A stretch of DNA of 64,000 bases from Euglena gracilis (Eukaryota; Euglenida; Euglenophyceae; Euglenales). Positions within the stretch are counted from its first letter, which is position 1, and every line of letters begins with the position of its first letter. The DNA lies in assembly GCA_039621445.1 (NCBI GenBank), contig CP154956.1, forward strand, positions 67,092,452 to 67,156,451, read 5' to 3'. Shown here piece by piece: positions 54,881 to 64,000 of this stretch. The notes beneath the pieces were generated by a model. The model was given only the letters and a program-made list of their open reading frames with translations, made no database searches and was not told the DNA's origin. The position numbers and the translations under genes were made by a program.

Positions 54881-55480
54881 CCGGGGCCGAGGGGTGGCAA
54901 AGGATTGATCGAAAAAACAATTAATCGAACCAACCTCAACCCCAATTTCTCATGTGAGGAAGCCCCTGAATCACACCATTGCTTACCTCCCCCCCCCCTT
55001 GTCGTTGACACGGCGTGTCGTTGACACACCCCCCGTGTCAACGACACTTTTCTGGAACACTACCTATTGAATCACAGTGACATTGACATGGCGTGTCGTT
55101 GACACACCCCCCGTGTCAACGGCACTCTCCTGGAACATTGGCGTGTCAACGACAAGGGGGGGGGGAGGTACCAACCCCAGGGGGGAGGGGTGTCACTTCC
55201 CACTTTCAAAAAACCAGTTGAACTCAGGCTTCTTGTCTGTTTATGGCTGGCGCTTCTTCTGCCCAGTTTGTGTGGTGAGCAGACCCCCCCCCCTGGGGAG
55301 GGTGTCTGGAGCCAAAAGTCACCCCCCAGGGTCGGAAACACCTTGAGCACATGCCCTGAATGAACGAACGACTTTTATTTGAAAAACAACGGCAAAAAGC
55401 ATGATCCCCAGTTTCCCTTGATCGCACATTCCAAATCAGGCATTTTTTTGCATTTTTGCCAATTTCTTGTTTGAAACCGT
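54881..55480. repeat. GTGTCAACGACAC palindrome cluster and spacer
   Basis: 55004-55165 alternates GGCGTGTCGTTGACACACC and GTGTCAACGACA, at least five times, with TGGAACA between. The remainder has no gene. Confidence 0.7.
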
Positions 55481-55489
55481 GTATTGGGG

Positions 55490-56225
55490 CTCTGGCTTTA
55501 CGCCTGAACCGGCGTCCAGAACGCCGGTTCGGGCGGGAAGTCGGCGTCCTGGGGGACCCAAAATAAAAAGTGCCAAAAAGTGTCCAAAAGGGCTTGTAGG
55601 CATGTGGCAATCATATCTGAGCAGTTTTTGAGGGTTATTTGGCCAGAAATTGGGGTATTTTGTGCAATAATTTCCATTTGGCCAAATTTGGCGATTTTGT
55701 GAAATAGAGTACCATACAGCACGGCTGAAATCTAAGCCATCTGCTGAAAGCCCTTGAGAAGGGCTATCGATCAAGGGGCAACATGACAGGTGAACAGTGG
55801 ATTTTGGAATTTGCGAAAAGGGTCGGAACATGCGATTGGCGATTTTCAGGGCGCTATGCTGTGTGGCTGAGTTCTGAGGGTACCAAGCGAAAGGTCTTGG
55901 GGAGAGCTTTCGATTGATATGTTGTATGGCACCTGAGGTGTGGGATTTCACAAATTAAGATGTCAAATGTTGGAATACACGATCGCTGAAAATAAGCGCG
56001 GTGTGCATAATGGCTGAATTCCGTGGCCATCTGTCAAAAGCCCTTCAAAAGAGCTTTCGATTGATGGGCAACGTGGCATCAGATATGTGAAAATTTCAAT
56101 CGGCCGATCGACATGGCCATGAGCCCAAAGGAGCCCAAACATGCTCAAAAATGTTCAGAAACTGGGTATTTAGGACGAAATTGGCCGTGATTCCTTGAAC
56201 GCCGGTTCGGGCGTGAAGCCAGAGC
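55490..56225. repeat. Block A of the GAGCTTTCGATTGATGGGC repeat
   Basis: Three imperfect units about 135-150 bp apart (near 55745, 55890, 56050), each with CTGA-TTC-G, GCCATCTG or GGTACCAAG, and AGAGCTTTCGATTGATGGGC-type words. The outer parts carry AGAACGCCGGTTCGGGC. It is a diverged duplicate of 58530-59285. Confidence 0.8.
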
Positions 56226-56465
56226 CCCTAATCCACGGTTTCTACACACAAATTGTGGCTGAGCCCAAATTTCAGCCTGAAAACGTGTTCAGCAGGGGGG
56301 CCCCCTTGGGCCCCCTGAACACGTTTTCAGGCTGAAATCTGGGCTCAGCCACAATTTGTTTAAAAACGTGTTCAGAGCCCGCCAAATGCCTGCCCTGAAA
56401 TTCGTGGTCATGATTCACGCCAGGGGTCAAAACCGCGAAAATGTGAAATTCGGACCCAAAAAACG

Positions 56466-56612
56466 GCGCCCTAATGGAAAACGTGCCTGACCACAGATGC
56501 CTTAATGGAAAACGTGTCATTGCTATAGGTGTCTTAATGGAAAACGTGCCTGACCACAGATGCCCTAATGGAAAACGTGTCATTGCCACAGATGCCCTAA
56601 TGGAAAACGTCT
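56466..56612. repeat. 31-bp tandem array, five units
   Basis: TAATGGAAAACGTG starts at about 56472, 56503, 56534, 56565 and 56597. The unit interior alternates CCTGACCACAGATGCC and TCATTGCCACAGATGCC. Single units recur at 45.05, 47.94 and 57.55-57.60 kb. Confidence 0.88.
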
Positions 56613-56643
56613 CACCCCCCTTTTTTTCCGCAGCCCTCCCATT

Positions 56644-57386
56644 ATGGCTAAACACACGGCAAATTTTGTGAATGGTTTTTTGCCACCTCCCCCTAGGACG
56701 GAACTGTTCCTGGCTGCTCTCGCGGTATACCAGCAAGATGCCAAGAAGCCGAAGGTTGACCCCCTTCATGGCACCTTGCTGCAACGAAGAAAACGTCTGG
56801 CTCCGTAGGTGCAGAGCTTGCTGCTGTTGCCAACTGTTTGGAGTTCGCCAAACTGTGTCAACATCGGCAAGCCTCTTATCCTGAGCTGGATGCTTTCTTT
56901 GTTGCCTGGACGGGATGGGAGCTGGAACCCAGCCTGTTGTTCGATGAGGCGAGCGTCATTGAACAATGTGTGGCTCAACGTGAGCAGCAGTCGGGGATTT
57001 TGTTCGTTTCAGGGAATCGTTCGGCAACCTCTTTTCATACATACATGAATGCTGTCGCTCGGGAATTCCGCAAAACAACGACCGAGGGAGTAGTGTTGCC
57101 TTCCTCAGAGCGCCAATTCCCCCACTTCAACGAGCTGTTTTCGCCTGTTTTCGTTAGCGCCTCCCCCCTGACCAACCCCCTGTGCCTCGTGCTGTGTCCC
57201 GACTGCCTATAAAACAGGAGAAATGTGGTTTTTGTGGTGTTGCCATTCCCAAAAATCCAAATCATGTGGAGCTGAGGAAAGTGGTGCGTGACGCCTGCGG
57301 TTTGGCATATCATTTTCATTGCCAAGATTTGCGGCCGCCACCAAAGTATGGCTCTTTTTTTGTGTAAAGCGTGTCGTGTTCCGTGA
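56644..57386 (+). pseudogene. X3: member of the uncharacterised family, zinc-finger end
   Basis: Reads MAKHTANFVNGFLPPPPRTE from ATG 56644 (a splice-acceptor-like tract CCCCTTTTTTTCCGCAG lies just before, 56618-56634) to TAG 56808. The next frame, GAELAAVANCLEFAKLCQHRQ, is open to 57212 and aligns with X1 (LDFAKVLDHRQ; SATSFHTYMNAVAREFRK versus SPTTLRTTVNTLASAYK). At a C5 run (57176-57180) the frame moves to VPRAVSRLPIKQEKCGFCG, with a PHD-like set CGFC, DACGLAYHFHC. At a T7 run (57355-57361) one T less would give CKAC and stop at 57386. IKQE fits the SUMO site pattern. The breaks at the C5 and T7 runs may be real decay or base-calling errors. Confidence 0.6.
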
Positions 57387-57656
57387 TGTCCGCCACTCCG
57401 TGTCGGAGTGCTCCAAGGCAACGCCTAGCCTTTTGTTGTGTTGTAGAGTGCCCCCGACCCGCCTCACTCGTTGAGGACCACCTCGGCCTCTCAACCGCTC
57501 GCCGATTTTTCATGATAGCGATTTTTGCTTCTTGCTCGGGGTTGCCACAGATGCCTTAATGGAAAACGTGTCATTGCCACAAATGCCCTCATGGAAAACG
57601 TGTTCATGACCACGAATTTCAGGGCAGGCATTTGGCGGGCTGAACACGTTTTTAAC
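57387..57656. other. Spacer after X3
   Basis: No gene recognised. It ends with one TAATGGAAAACGTGTCATTG unit and the inverse of the ATTCGTGGTCATGA word found at 45.0 and 56.4 kb. Confidence 0.5.
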
Positions 57657-57761
57657 AACTGTGTCCAGAACGCCGGTTCGGGCGTGAAGCCGTGTTTCAG
57701 AACGCCGGTTCGGCGTTCTGAAACACGGCTTCACGCCCAAACCGGCGTTCTGGACACAGTT
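57657..57761. repeat. Hairpin with 50-bp arms, CGCCGGTTCGGGCG family
   Basis: 57657-57706 pairs with 57712-57761 around GGTTC; one mismatch (CGGGCG / CCCAAA side). Confidence 0.93.
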
Positions 57762-57899
57762 TTCGGATCAGAAACCATTCCAAATCTCGTCCTTGTGTTG
57801 TAAGGATGGTAAAAAACAGCTGAAATCAAAGATAAAAAATTTGCCTCAGACGAAATGCCTTTTTTTTTGGACTTTGTTTAAAGCAAGCTGCCACCTATG

Positions 57900-58650
57900 A
57901 TTGAAACCTTAAACCGGCGTTTGGGACGCCGGGTTCAGGACAGAACCGGCGTCCCCCCCCCCACGGGTTTTCTGGACGCCGGTTCTGTCTGAAAAAAAGC
58001 GTTAGGGACGCTGGTTCTGTCCAAAACCGGCGTCCGTTTTGTCATCCCTAAAAATGGCATAAAAAGTGCCCCAAAATGGATGCTAAGTGAATTATACAGA
58101 AACGATTTTTCTCTTCAAATCGACGGCCTGTGGGGTCCAGGGGTTCAGGGGAATTGTGCAATTAGGATTTCCCAGTGACAGGAAATGAGACGGCGTGGCT
58201 GAATGTGGTGGTGATCACCAGTCGTCCGATGAGCTTTCGATTGAGGGGTGAGTTTGAACCTGAACGATTTATACTGCTAGAGATACGCTCGCGATCGTCG
58301 GAATTTGGCTGCAAAGTAGCGTGACATTTCAGATCAGTGGTCGGAGATGTGCTTTGACCGAAGGTTGGGGACGCCGGTTCTGTCCTGAACCCGGCATCCC
58401 TAAAACGCCGCTTTAAACAGGGGGGGGGCAGACGCCGGTTCTGTCCTGAACCCGGCGTCCAGGGACGCCGGGTTCAGGACAGAAATGTCGTTTGCCCCCC
58501 CCTTTTTGTAGCAGTCTGGGGGCTCTGGGTTCACGCCCAAACCGGCATCTGGGACACTGGTTCGGGCGGGAAATTCTGCGCCAAACCGGTGTCCAGAACG
58601 CCGGTTCGGGTGTGAACCCGGCGTCTGGGAGACCCAAAATAAAAGTGCCA
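57900..58650. repeat. Cluster of GACGCCGGTTCTGTCC palindromes
   Basis: At least eight half-sites GACGCCGGTTCTGTCC / GGACAGAACCGGCGTC between 57915 and 58640, mostly as inverted pairs. A GAGCTTTCGATTGAGGGG unit lies at about 58220. Confidence 0.8.
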
Positions 58651-59285
58651 AAAAGTGTCCAAAAGGTTTGTAGACATGTGGTAATCATATTTGAGCAGTT
58701 TTTGGGGGGTCTTCTGCCAGAAATTGAATTGGGGGTTTGAAGAACAATTTCCTTTTGGCCATTTTTGGGGAATATTTGAAATAGAACACCATGCAGCATT
58801 GCTGAAATCCAAGGCCATCTGCTGAGAGCCCTTGAGAAGAGCTTTTGATCGATGGGCAACATGGCAGCTGAAAAGTGGAATTTCGAATTTGCAAACAGGG
58901 TCGGAAAATACGATCGCCGATTTTCAGAGCGCTGTGCAATGGGCTGAGTTCTGTGGGTACCAAGCGGCAGGTCTTGGGGAGAGCTTTCGTTTGATATGCT
59001 ATATATGGCACCTGAGCTGTGGGATTTGACAAATATGTCAAATTTTGGAATACATGTTCGCCGAAAATAAGAGCTCTGTGCATCATGGCCGAATTCTGAG
59101 GCCATCTGCCCTTGAGGAGAGCTTTCGATTGATGGGCAACATGGCATCAGAAGTGTAGAATCTACTAATTTCGACCAGTGGCCAATTTCGGCGAAAGTCG
59201 CCCAAAACTGCCCCAAACATGGGTATTTGGGGCGAACTTGGCCGTGATTCCTCAGATGCCAATTCGGGCATGAACCCGGTGCCTG
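58530..59285. repeat. Block B of the GAGCTTTCGATTGATGGGC repeat
   Basis: Parallels block A: AGAACGCCGGTTCGGG, AAAAGTGCCAAAAAGTGTCC, then three units near 58830, 58980 and 59120. Diverged by base changes and small indels. Confidence 0.8.
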
Positions 59286-60760
59286 GGACAATAACAATAA
59301 ACAACAATAATGCCAAACTGGGAAGCAAAAGGTCATTGGAAAGAACAATGTTTGGATAAAGGTTTCATCCCCAATAACTTAAATTTTCCCAATCATTGTT
59401 GCCATGTTGCCTCAACAAACATGGCAACAATGGGGAGCACCTCTGCCCATTGGAATTTGCATATAATGGCATTTACCTGTGGCCATCCTTGCCTTGCACA
59501 GACCATTGGCACTAGGTTCATCAGGTTCTGTGGACATCCAAGGAAGACACCCTTGCCTTGCACACACAAAGGAATTTTGTCATTGGCCATGGAACTCAAC
59601 TGATTTGGCCGTTTTTCAGCTTTTTTTCCCTTGAATATGGGACGTTTTTTGACATTTTTAAGGACATTCCAATGTGTTTCCATGCTCAATTAAGAGAATC
59701 AAAAATTTTGGGGGGGGCTGATATCAACCCAAAAAAAGACCTGGTCTTATTTTGGGGGGGGGTTAGCCCAAATTTGACACATGATCACTTGGTTCATTGC
59801 TTGACATCACAAAATAGACGGAAACTTAAAAAGAGCGGGGGAAACGTGAGTATTTTGTGCTTTTCCGCAATAAGTGCGCAGTGCCCTAATACGTGCACAC
59901 CCCTTGGGTCTGAAACTGCATCCTTAAAATGTGCGCACCCATGCACTCATTAGGGGGGGTCAGTTGTTGCACTTCCGGTCAATTTTTTGCACTGTATCTC
60001 AAATTTTTTTGCACCTTCCTTTGCAACATCCAAAACTGCAAAACAAATGCAATTTTATGATTTTTTTTCATTTTGGAAAAGACATGACCCAAATTTTGAC
60101 CCAAAAATTTTTGAATGCATATTCTCACTTATTTTTGGCGACTTCTGGGTCGCCAAAAATAAGTGAGAATATGCATTCAAAATTTTTTGTGCAAAACCTC
60201 GTGGGCGTTTTTTTTTGTTTTTTTTCTCCAAAAAACATTGTTAAAATGAAAAAAAAAAAAGAAACAGCGTCCCAAAAAAAGCAAGCTGCCAATTATGTTT
60301 TGCACAGTTGCCCTTTGAAACCTCAATCGTCGTTTTTTCCATTATCCAGTGTAAGAATTTTTTTCATTGAGCAAAGATACAGTGACGGAGTGAAAATATT
60401 TTTGGAACAAGTGCAAATATTTTTGGGGCACAGCACAACAGTTTTTGAGACCTTTGGGCAAATTTTTTGAGGGCAAAAATTTTGACAGGTTGGGGCAAGT
60501 ATTTTTGCCGGCCTTGGGCAAACATTTCAGACGCTAGGTGTAATGGTTTTCCTTCAGAAGGCATTGCAAGGAGACGCATTTCAGCGATAGTTTTGGAACT
60601 TCTGTTAGTTATAAATGTTAGTTAGTGATTTCTTATGTTTTCTTGGCACAGTGGGAATGGAGGTTGTGGATTGATGGAATCTGTTTGACGCCAACGCATC
60701 AAAGATCGCGAATTTGCAAGACTCTGTGACAGTACCATGCCCCCCCCCCAAGCCATCCCC
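59286..60760. other. Unassigned, with a perfect hairpin
   Basis: No gene recognised in short frames. CCATCCTTGCCTTGCACA at about 59482 is the inverse of the FB1 core word. 59635-59760 resembles the tail sequence at 53.5 kb. 60109-60142 and 60149-60182 are a perfect 34-bp inverted repeat with a TTCTGG loop. Confidence 0.55.
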
Positions 60761-61560
60761 CCCCCCCCTGAGCTGTTCCCATATGGGGGACAGGAATATC
60801 TCACTGTCATGGCAATTTTTATGGGAATGGCTCGGGGTACCCAGGTCCCCAGGGCAGAACGGGAATCGGCCGAACAGCCAGGGTGGTGGGTGGGGGGGGG
60901 TCGCCCCCCCCCCCCCCACTCCCTGTATGGTGGGGGGGGTCGACCCCCCCACCTCTTCCCGTATTTCTGGGAGCACCAATTTTTGGACCCGAAAAAATTT
61001 TCCGGCGCCTTTGGCGCTGGGTGTTTTTTTGACCCATTTTGGGACCCATATAGGAGTCCCCCCGAAAACCACCCAAAACCCCATTTTTTCACACCTTCCA
61101 AAAATTCAACGTTTTCTCAAAATGTTGATTTTGAGAGGTTTTTGAAGCAAAAAATGCCATTGAAAGTCCAAAAAAGTTCAATGAGAAAAAATGTCAATAA
61201 AATTTGTTTGTGCCAAAATTTTTCCATTTTTTTTTACTTTCGTTTTTTTCACCCCCCCCCCCCTAAAAAGTACCAGTTTTTAGGACGGAAAAATTTTGAG
61301 ATTTTTTGTGAAAAAAATGTAGTTTTCCATCAAAAATCATGTGTTTTGGGTTCATTTTTCAAAAAAAAATTTCAAAATTTTTTCTGGCCAAAATCCCCGT
61401 TTTCCCGAAATCGGTGAGAATGCTGTGGTGGGGGGGGGTCGACCCCCACCTCCCGGGTGGGGGGGGTCGACCCCCCCCCACCAGGCCTTCCCGTTCTGCC
61501 CTGCAGGTCCCCCCCGAGGTGTTCCCATTGGGCCGTAAAGGGTCCCGGGACGGGAATAGC
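60760..61560. repeat. GC-homopolymer foldback
   Basis: CAGGGCAGAACGGGAA (60850-60865) is inverted at 61488-61503. Looser pairing continues outward (GTTCCCAT / ATGGGAA words). Inner arms are GGGGGTCGACCCCC palindromes. The core has CCGGCGCCTTTGGCGCTGG (about 61002). Confidence 0.75.
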
Positions 61561-62150
61561 GTGGTTGGGAGGGTGGATTAAGCATCACGCAGGGTACGCG
61601 GATCTCTCGATCCTTTGGATCTCGTGATCTGCTACTTTTGGTTTCCTTGCACGCAAGCACAAGCGAGATGCAAGGCAGAACCATCAGGTCTGCACACGTG
61701 ACCCGCGGTGCGGTGCCGCGCCGACGCGCCTAGCGTGGATGGGCGGCGATGCAGGTGGTGCCGACGGGAAGGGGAGGTGAGGGTGAAGTGTTGTGCAAGA
61801 GATCTGTGCCAGGCAATTGCTTAAGCACTGACCGACCCCCCCCCCCCGGGGGGTGGTTTTTTTCAGAGTGACTGACTGGTTTTGGCCCGGACCCCCTCCC
61901 CCCCGGGGGGGGGGTCGGCCAGGAGTGGGCAAAAGTGGCTTGAGTGACCCCGGCGCCGAAGGCGCCGGAAAAAATTTTTGGGCCTAAAATGGCCTAAAGT
62001 GACTGGAAAGTGGCTGTTTTTCTGAGTGGCCGCCCCCCCCCCCCCCAGGGGGGGGTTGTGACTGGCTGGTTTTTTTTTGAAAATGAGTGACTGACTGGTT
62101 TTTAAAAAAGTGGAGTGACCCCCCCTCCCCCCCCCCCCCCGGGGGTCGGT
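61561..62150. repeat. C/G-homopolymer repeats with GTGACTGACTGG words
   Basis: GAGTGACTGACTGGTTTTGG at 61866 and GAGTGACTGACTGGTTTT at 62084, with CCGGCGCCGAAGGCGCCGG (61950) and C/G runs of 8-15. The same word is at 44907. No gene. Confidence 0.65.
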
Positions 62151-62889
62151 AAGCAATTGTATGATCTGTGCACCGGAGCTGGGCACACAGGATGGCCTTC
62201 TGCAGGAGGGCTGTGCTACAGGGGAAGTGGATGCGGCTGATGGGGTCCCCTGGTTGGTAAGCCGAGGGGACCCAGAACAGGCGGACTGCTAAACCGGACC
62301 ATAGGAGGCGGTAGAAGATGCGTCGGAGTGTTTGGACGTACTGGGGACAATGTAGAGGGGCGCGGAGGGTGCGTAAGGCACATAGGGCTCCCCAGTTGTC
62401 CCCATAAAAGCGGAGGGAGGACCAACCGAGGCGGACCGCAAGACGCGTGGCGGCGCCCAAGGCGAACAATTCAGCTTGTTGCTGTGTGAGGATCTCCGGG
62501 GGGCAGCGTAGCAAGCGGTGTTGATCGGGTGGAAGGGAGAGTCCCACCTGGTAGCCTCCCCGAATAAGGGCGGCGTCACCGGCAATCATGTGTGTGGTAG
62601 GGCAGGCGTCCGGGGCCTCGGACGGTGGCGGGCGCCAAGGCAGGTGGGCAAGTGCGGTGAGGTCAGCGAAGGCGCGGGAAGCGGCCAGGGGGCAGCATTT
62701 CCAGAACCGCCTGTGGGAGTACAGAAGACGGTAGAAGGCAAAGAGGAATAGTGTGGCACCCGGTCGGGGGCGGTGGCACCACATGGCGAAGCCGGTAATG
62801 CGCTTGATGGTGCGCGGGGTTAGAGGGCAGAACGTGAGGAGGAGAGCAAAGGCAGTGAGGCGGAGGAGCAGACCTTCGGAATTAGCCAC
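61984..62889 (-). CDS. Retroelement RNase H (3' part of pol)
   Basis: Open minus frame. Catalytic acids fit an RNase H fold: D in MIAGDAALIRGGYQV (about 62575), E in QQQAELFALG (about 62470), D in LRFYGDNWGAL (about 62400) and D in VPSAYQPGDPISR (about 62250). This degrades RNA in the RNA-DNA hybrid. The last motif, VPS-Y-P-D-SR, resembles DIRS and pararetrovirus-type RNase H rather than Ty3/gypsy. The frame past about 62150 enters repeat DNA, so the true end is unclear. It follows the RT frame, separated by a small repeat insertion. Confidence 0.75.
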   Translation of the reverse strand: MANSEGLLLRLTAFALLLTFCPLTPRTIKRITGFAMWCHRPRPGATLFLFAFYRLLYSHRRFWKCCPLAASRAFADLTALAHLPWRPPPSEAPDACPTTHMIAGDAALIRGGYQVGLSLPPDQHRLLRCPPEILTQQQAELFALGAATRLAVRLGWSSLRFYGDNWGALCALRTLRAPLHCPQYVQTLRRIFYRLLWSGLAVRLFWVPSAYQPGDPISRIHFPCSTALLQKAILCAQLRCTDHTIAYRPPGGGGEGGSLHFFKNQSVTHFQKKTSQSQPPPGGGGGGHSEKQPLSSHFRPF

Positions 62890-62923
62890 CGATGGGGGCA
62901 GTCGTCCACCGTGTTTACCGAGC

Positions 62924-62985
62924 CAGTGTTTACAGTGTTACAGTGTTACAGTGTTACAGTGTTTACCGAGCCAGGTTAGAGACTG
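62924..62985. repeat. 8-bp tandem repeat insertion in RT
   Basis: CAGTGTTA / CAGTGTTT units, about five, flanked by duplicate GTGTTTACCGAGCCA (62918 and 62961). Confidence 0.85.
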
Positions 62986-63333
62986 CTGGGGGCACAAGGT
63001 ACTTTTCGGGGAAATGAGTAGTTGGTTGTTACGCAGGAACGCGACGAGGCTTTCTGTGGTTTGTGCGCACTCGTGCTGGTGAGGGGCGAGAATGAGGATG
63101 TCGTCATAATAGTGGAACAGGAGGAGGCTATGGCCAAACTTGAGGAGTAGGCCCTCCTGTAGGAGGAATTGGTCCAGGAGGCGTCCCAAGGTAGCCTGGG
63201 CCAGAGCGGGGGAAAGATTCCAGCCGAAAGGCAGACTGTCCCATGTCAAACCGTCAACTCGAAAGCAGCCGGCTGCACAGGGTGGCAGACGGAGGGACCA
63301 AAAGAAATTAGTGAGGTCCACGACTGTTCCCAT
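62938..63333 (-). pseudogene. Retroelement RT core
   Basis: Contains VVDLTNFFWSLRLPPC, LTWDSLPFGWNLSPALAQAT and the active site LLLFHYYDDILILAP (about 63105), all RT hallmarks (YxDD). It ends SLTWLGK at 62945, where an 8-bp repeat expansion and a duplicated TGGCTCGGTAAACAC (62924-62985) put in a stop; RNase H resumes with the same WLGKH word. It is shifted by one base from the upstream frame near 63340. Confidence 0.8.
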
Positions 63334-63995
63334 CTGAGTGGTAGTTGGGAGAAAATGGCGGCAACCTCAGGGAGTGAAGGCAGAGCGAAATGTGGGAGTG
63401 GGGAAGGGCTCAGCGTGTTGACTCCCCGCAGGTCAGCAATGAAAGCTGCCTTCTCGCTGCACTTGGGGCGTAGGAAGCAAGAGGCGTTGGGGGGCAGTTG
63501 CGCACAATCCAACAGGAAGCCGTTAGCTCGCAGGCGCTGCAGCATGGCAGAGGCAAAGCGGTCAGGGGGGTGCGGCAGGAAAGGTTCTATACACCGGCAG
63601 CTTTTATTCGGGCGGCCAAGGAGGGGGGGAACAATGGCGGACCAGACGCTAGGGGGGATGTGGAAGGAACCACGGCAACCAAGGCCTTTTGAGGCCACCG
63701 ACATGCTCAGGGAGGCACGGGCGGTACGGGCGGTTGGGGCGGAGGGGTGGTAATCAAATTCGAGAATGTCGAGAAGCTGAATAGAGGGCAGGAGGCTCAC
63801 GCTACGGAGGGCACGTTGCCAAACGGTGAGATCGTTCAATTGGACGGCCCGCTGCCAGGCTGCGGCTAGTAGTAATCGTAGGCCGTTGAGGCGGCTCCTT
63901 GTGGTGGGTCGCGGAAGGCGTTTCCGAGATAGCGTCCAGGCGAGGTTCCAAATGACCGAGCGCAAGCGGGACCAGCCACTAGGTAGGCGAATCAC
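63246..63995 (-). pseudogene. Retroelement RT N-terminal part, cut by window end
   Basis: Open minus frame reaching the window edge. It ends in RT motif 1-like sequence: FLRPKCSEKAAFIADLRGVN, then LPSLPEVAAIFSQLP, which should run on into MGTVVDLTNFFW in the next frame. Upstream is a basic, Leu/Arg-rich region without a known domain. With the two downstream frames it makes one RT-RNase H polyprotein on the minus strand. Element class uncertain. Confidence 0.7.
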
Positions 63996-64000
63996 GGGGC

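Noticed and set aside
61590-61700. GATCTCTCGATCCTTTGGATCTCG segment considered as a tRNA or 5.8S rRNA piece
   Set aside because: No cloverleaf could be drawn and no rRNA core sequence follows.

Overview
The window looks like nuclear DNA of a photosynthetic microalga, probably one with a complex red-derived plastid. The best host gene is petD (cytochrome b6f subunit IV) at 41176-42246 on the minus strand. It has six exons, five GT-AG introns of 44-49 nt, an N-terminal hydrophobic leader and a presequence, and its protein carries red/chlorophyll-c-type sequence features. A second locus, a PHD-finger protein, also has introns of only 38-47 nt. Species cannot be assigned from the sequence. Retrotransposons encoding cytosine methyltransferases are known from dinoflagellates and charophytes, which fits a dinoflagellate-like alga, but this is inference. 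No rRNA, tRNA or CRISPR array was found.

1-25 kb is nested LTR retrotransposons. The centre is a 12.1-kb Ty3/gypsy-type element on the minus strand (12771-24876, copy 2). It has near-identical 600-bp LTRs, a 4-bp target duplication, an initiator-tRNA-Met-type primer site and a polypurine tract. Gene order is gag - C5-cytosine methyltransferase - protease - RT - RNase H - integrase - chromodomain, broken by one nonsense codon and three small frameshifts. It sits inside the gag gene of a related gag-only element whose LTR is at about 10.2-10.9 kb. A more decayed sibling (copy 1, 1-9582) contains two in-place inversions (about 3.1 kb and 0.43 kb) and is itself split by a 1.85-kb non-autonomous LTR element (3008-4858).

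25-37 kb is more AT-rich. It holds a broken CCHC-type gag gene (29.8-33.0 kb), a second gag-like fragment (35.3-36.5 kb), two copies of a repeat encoding an R2-like restriction-type endonuclease domain, and inverted-repeat (foldback) elements. 37-48 kb holds the probable host genes: petD, an uncharacterised membrane-protein gene, and two members of a previously unrecognised multi-copy gene family (X1, X2; a third copy, X3, is at 56.6-57.4 kb) that share an N-terminal domain and in two members end in a zinc finger.

44-62 kb is dominated by palindromes: long perfect hairpins, foldback elements with 225-270-bp terminal inverted repeats, GC-homopolymer foldbacks with a GGCGCC hairpin core, and a 3.7-kb foldback enclosing two tandemly duplicated, degenerate CCCTAA (telomere-like) arrays. 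From 62 kb to the end lies the RT-RNase H part of another retroelement (minus strand), cut by the window edge.
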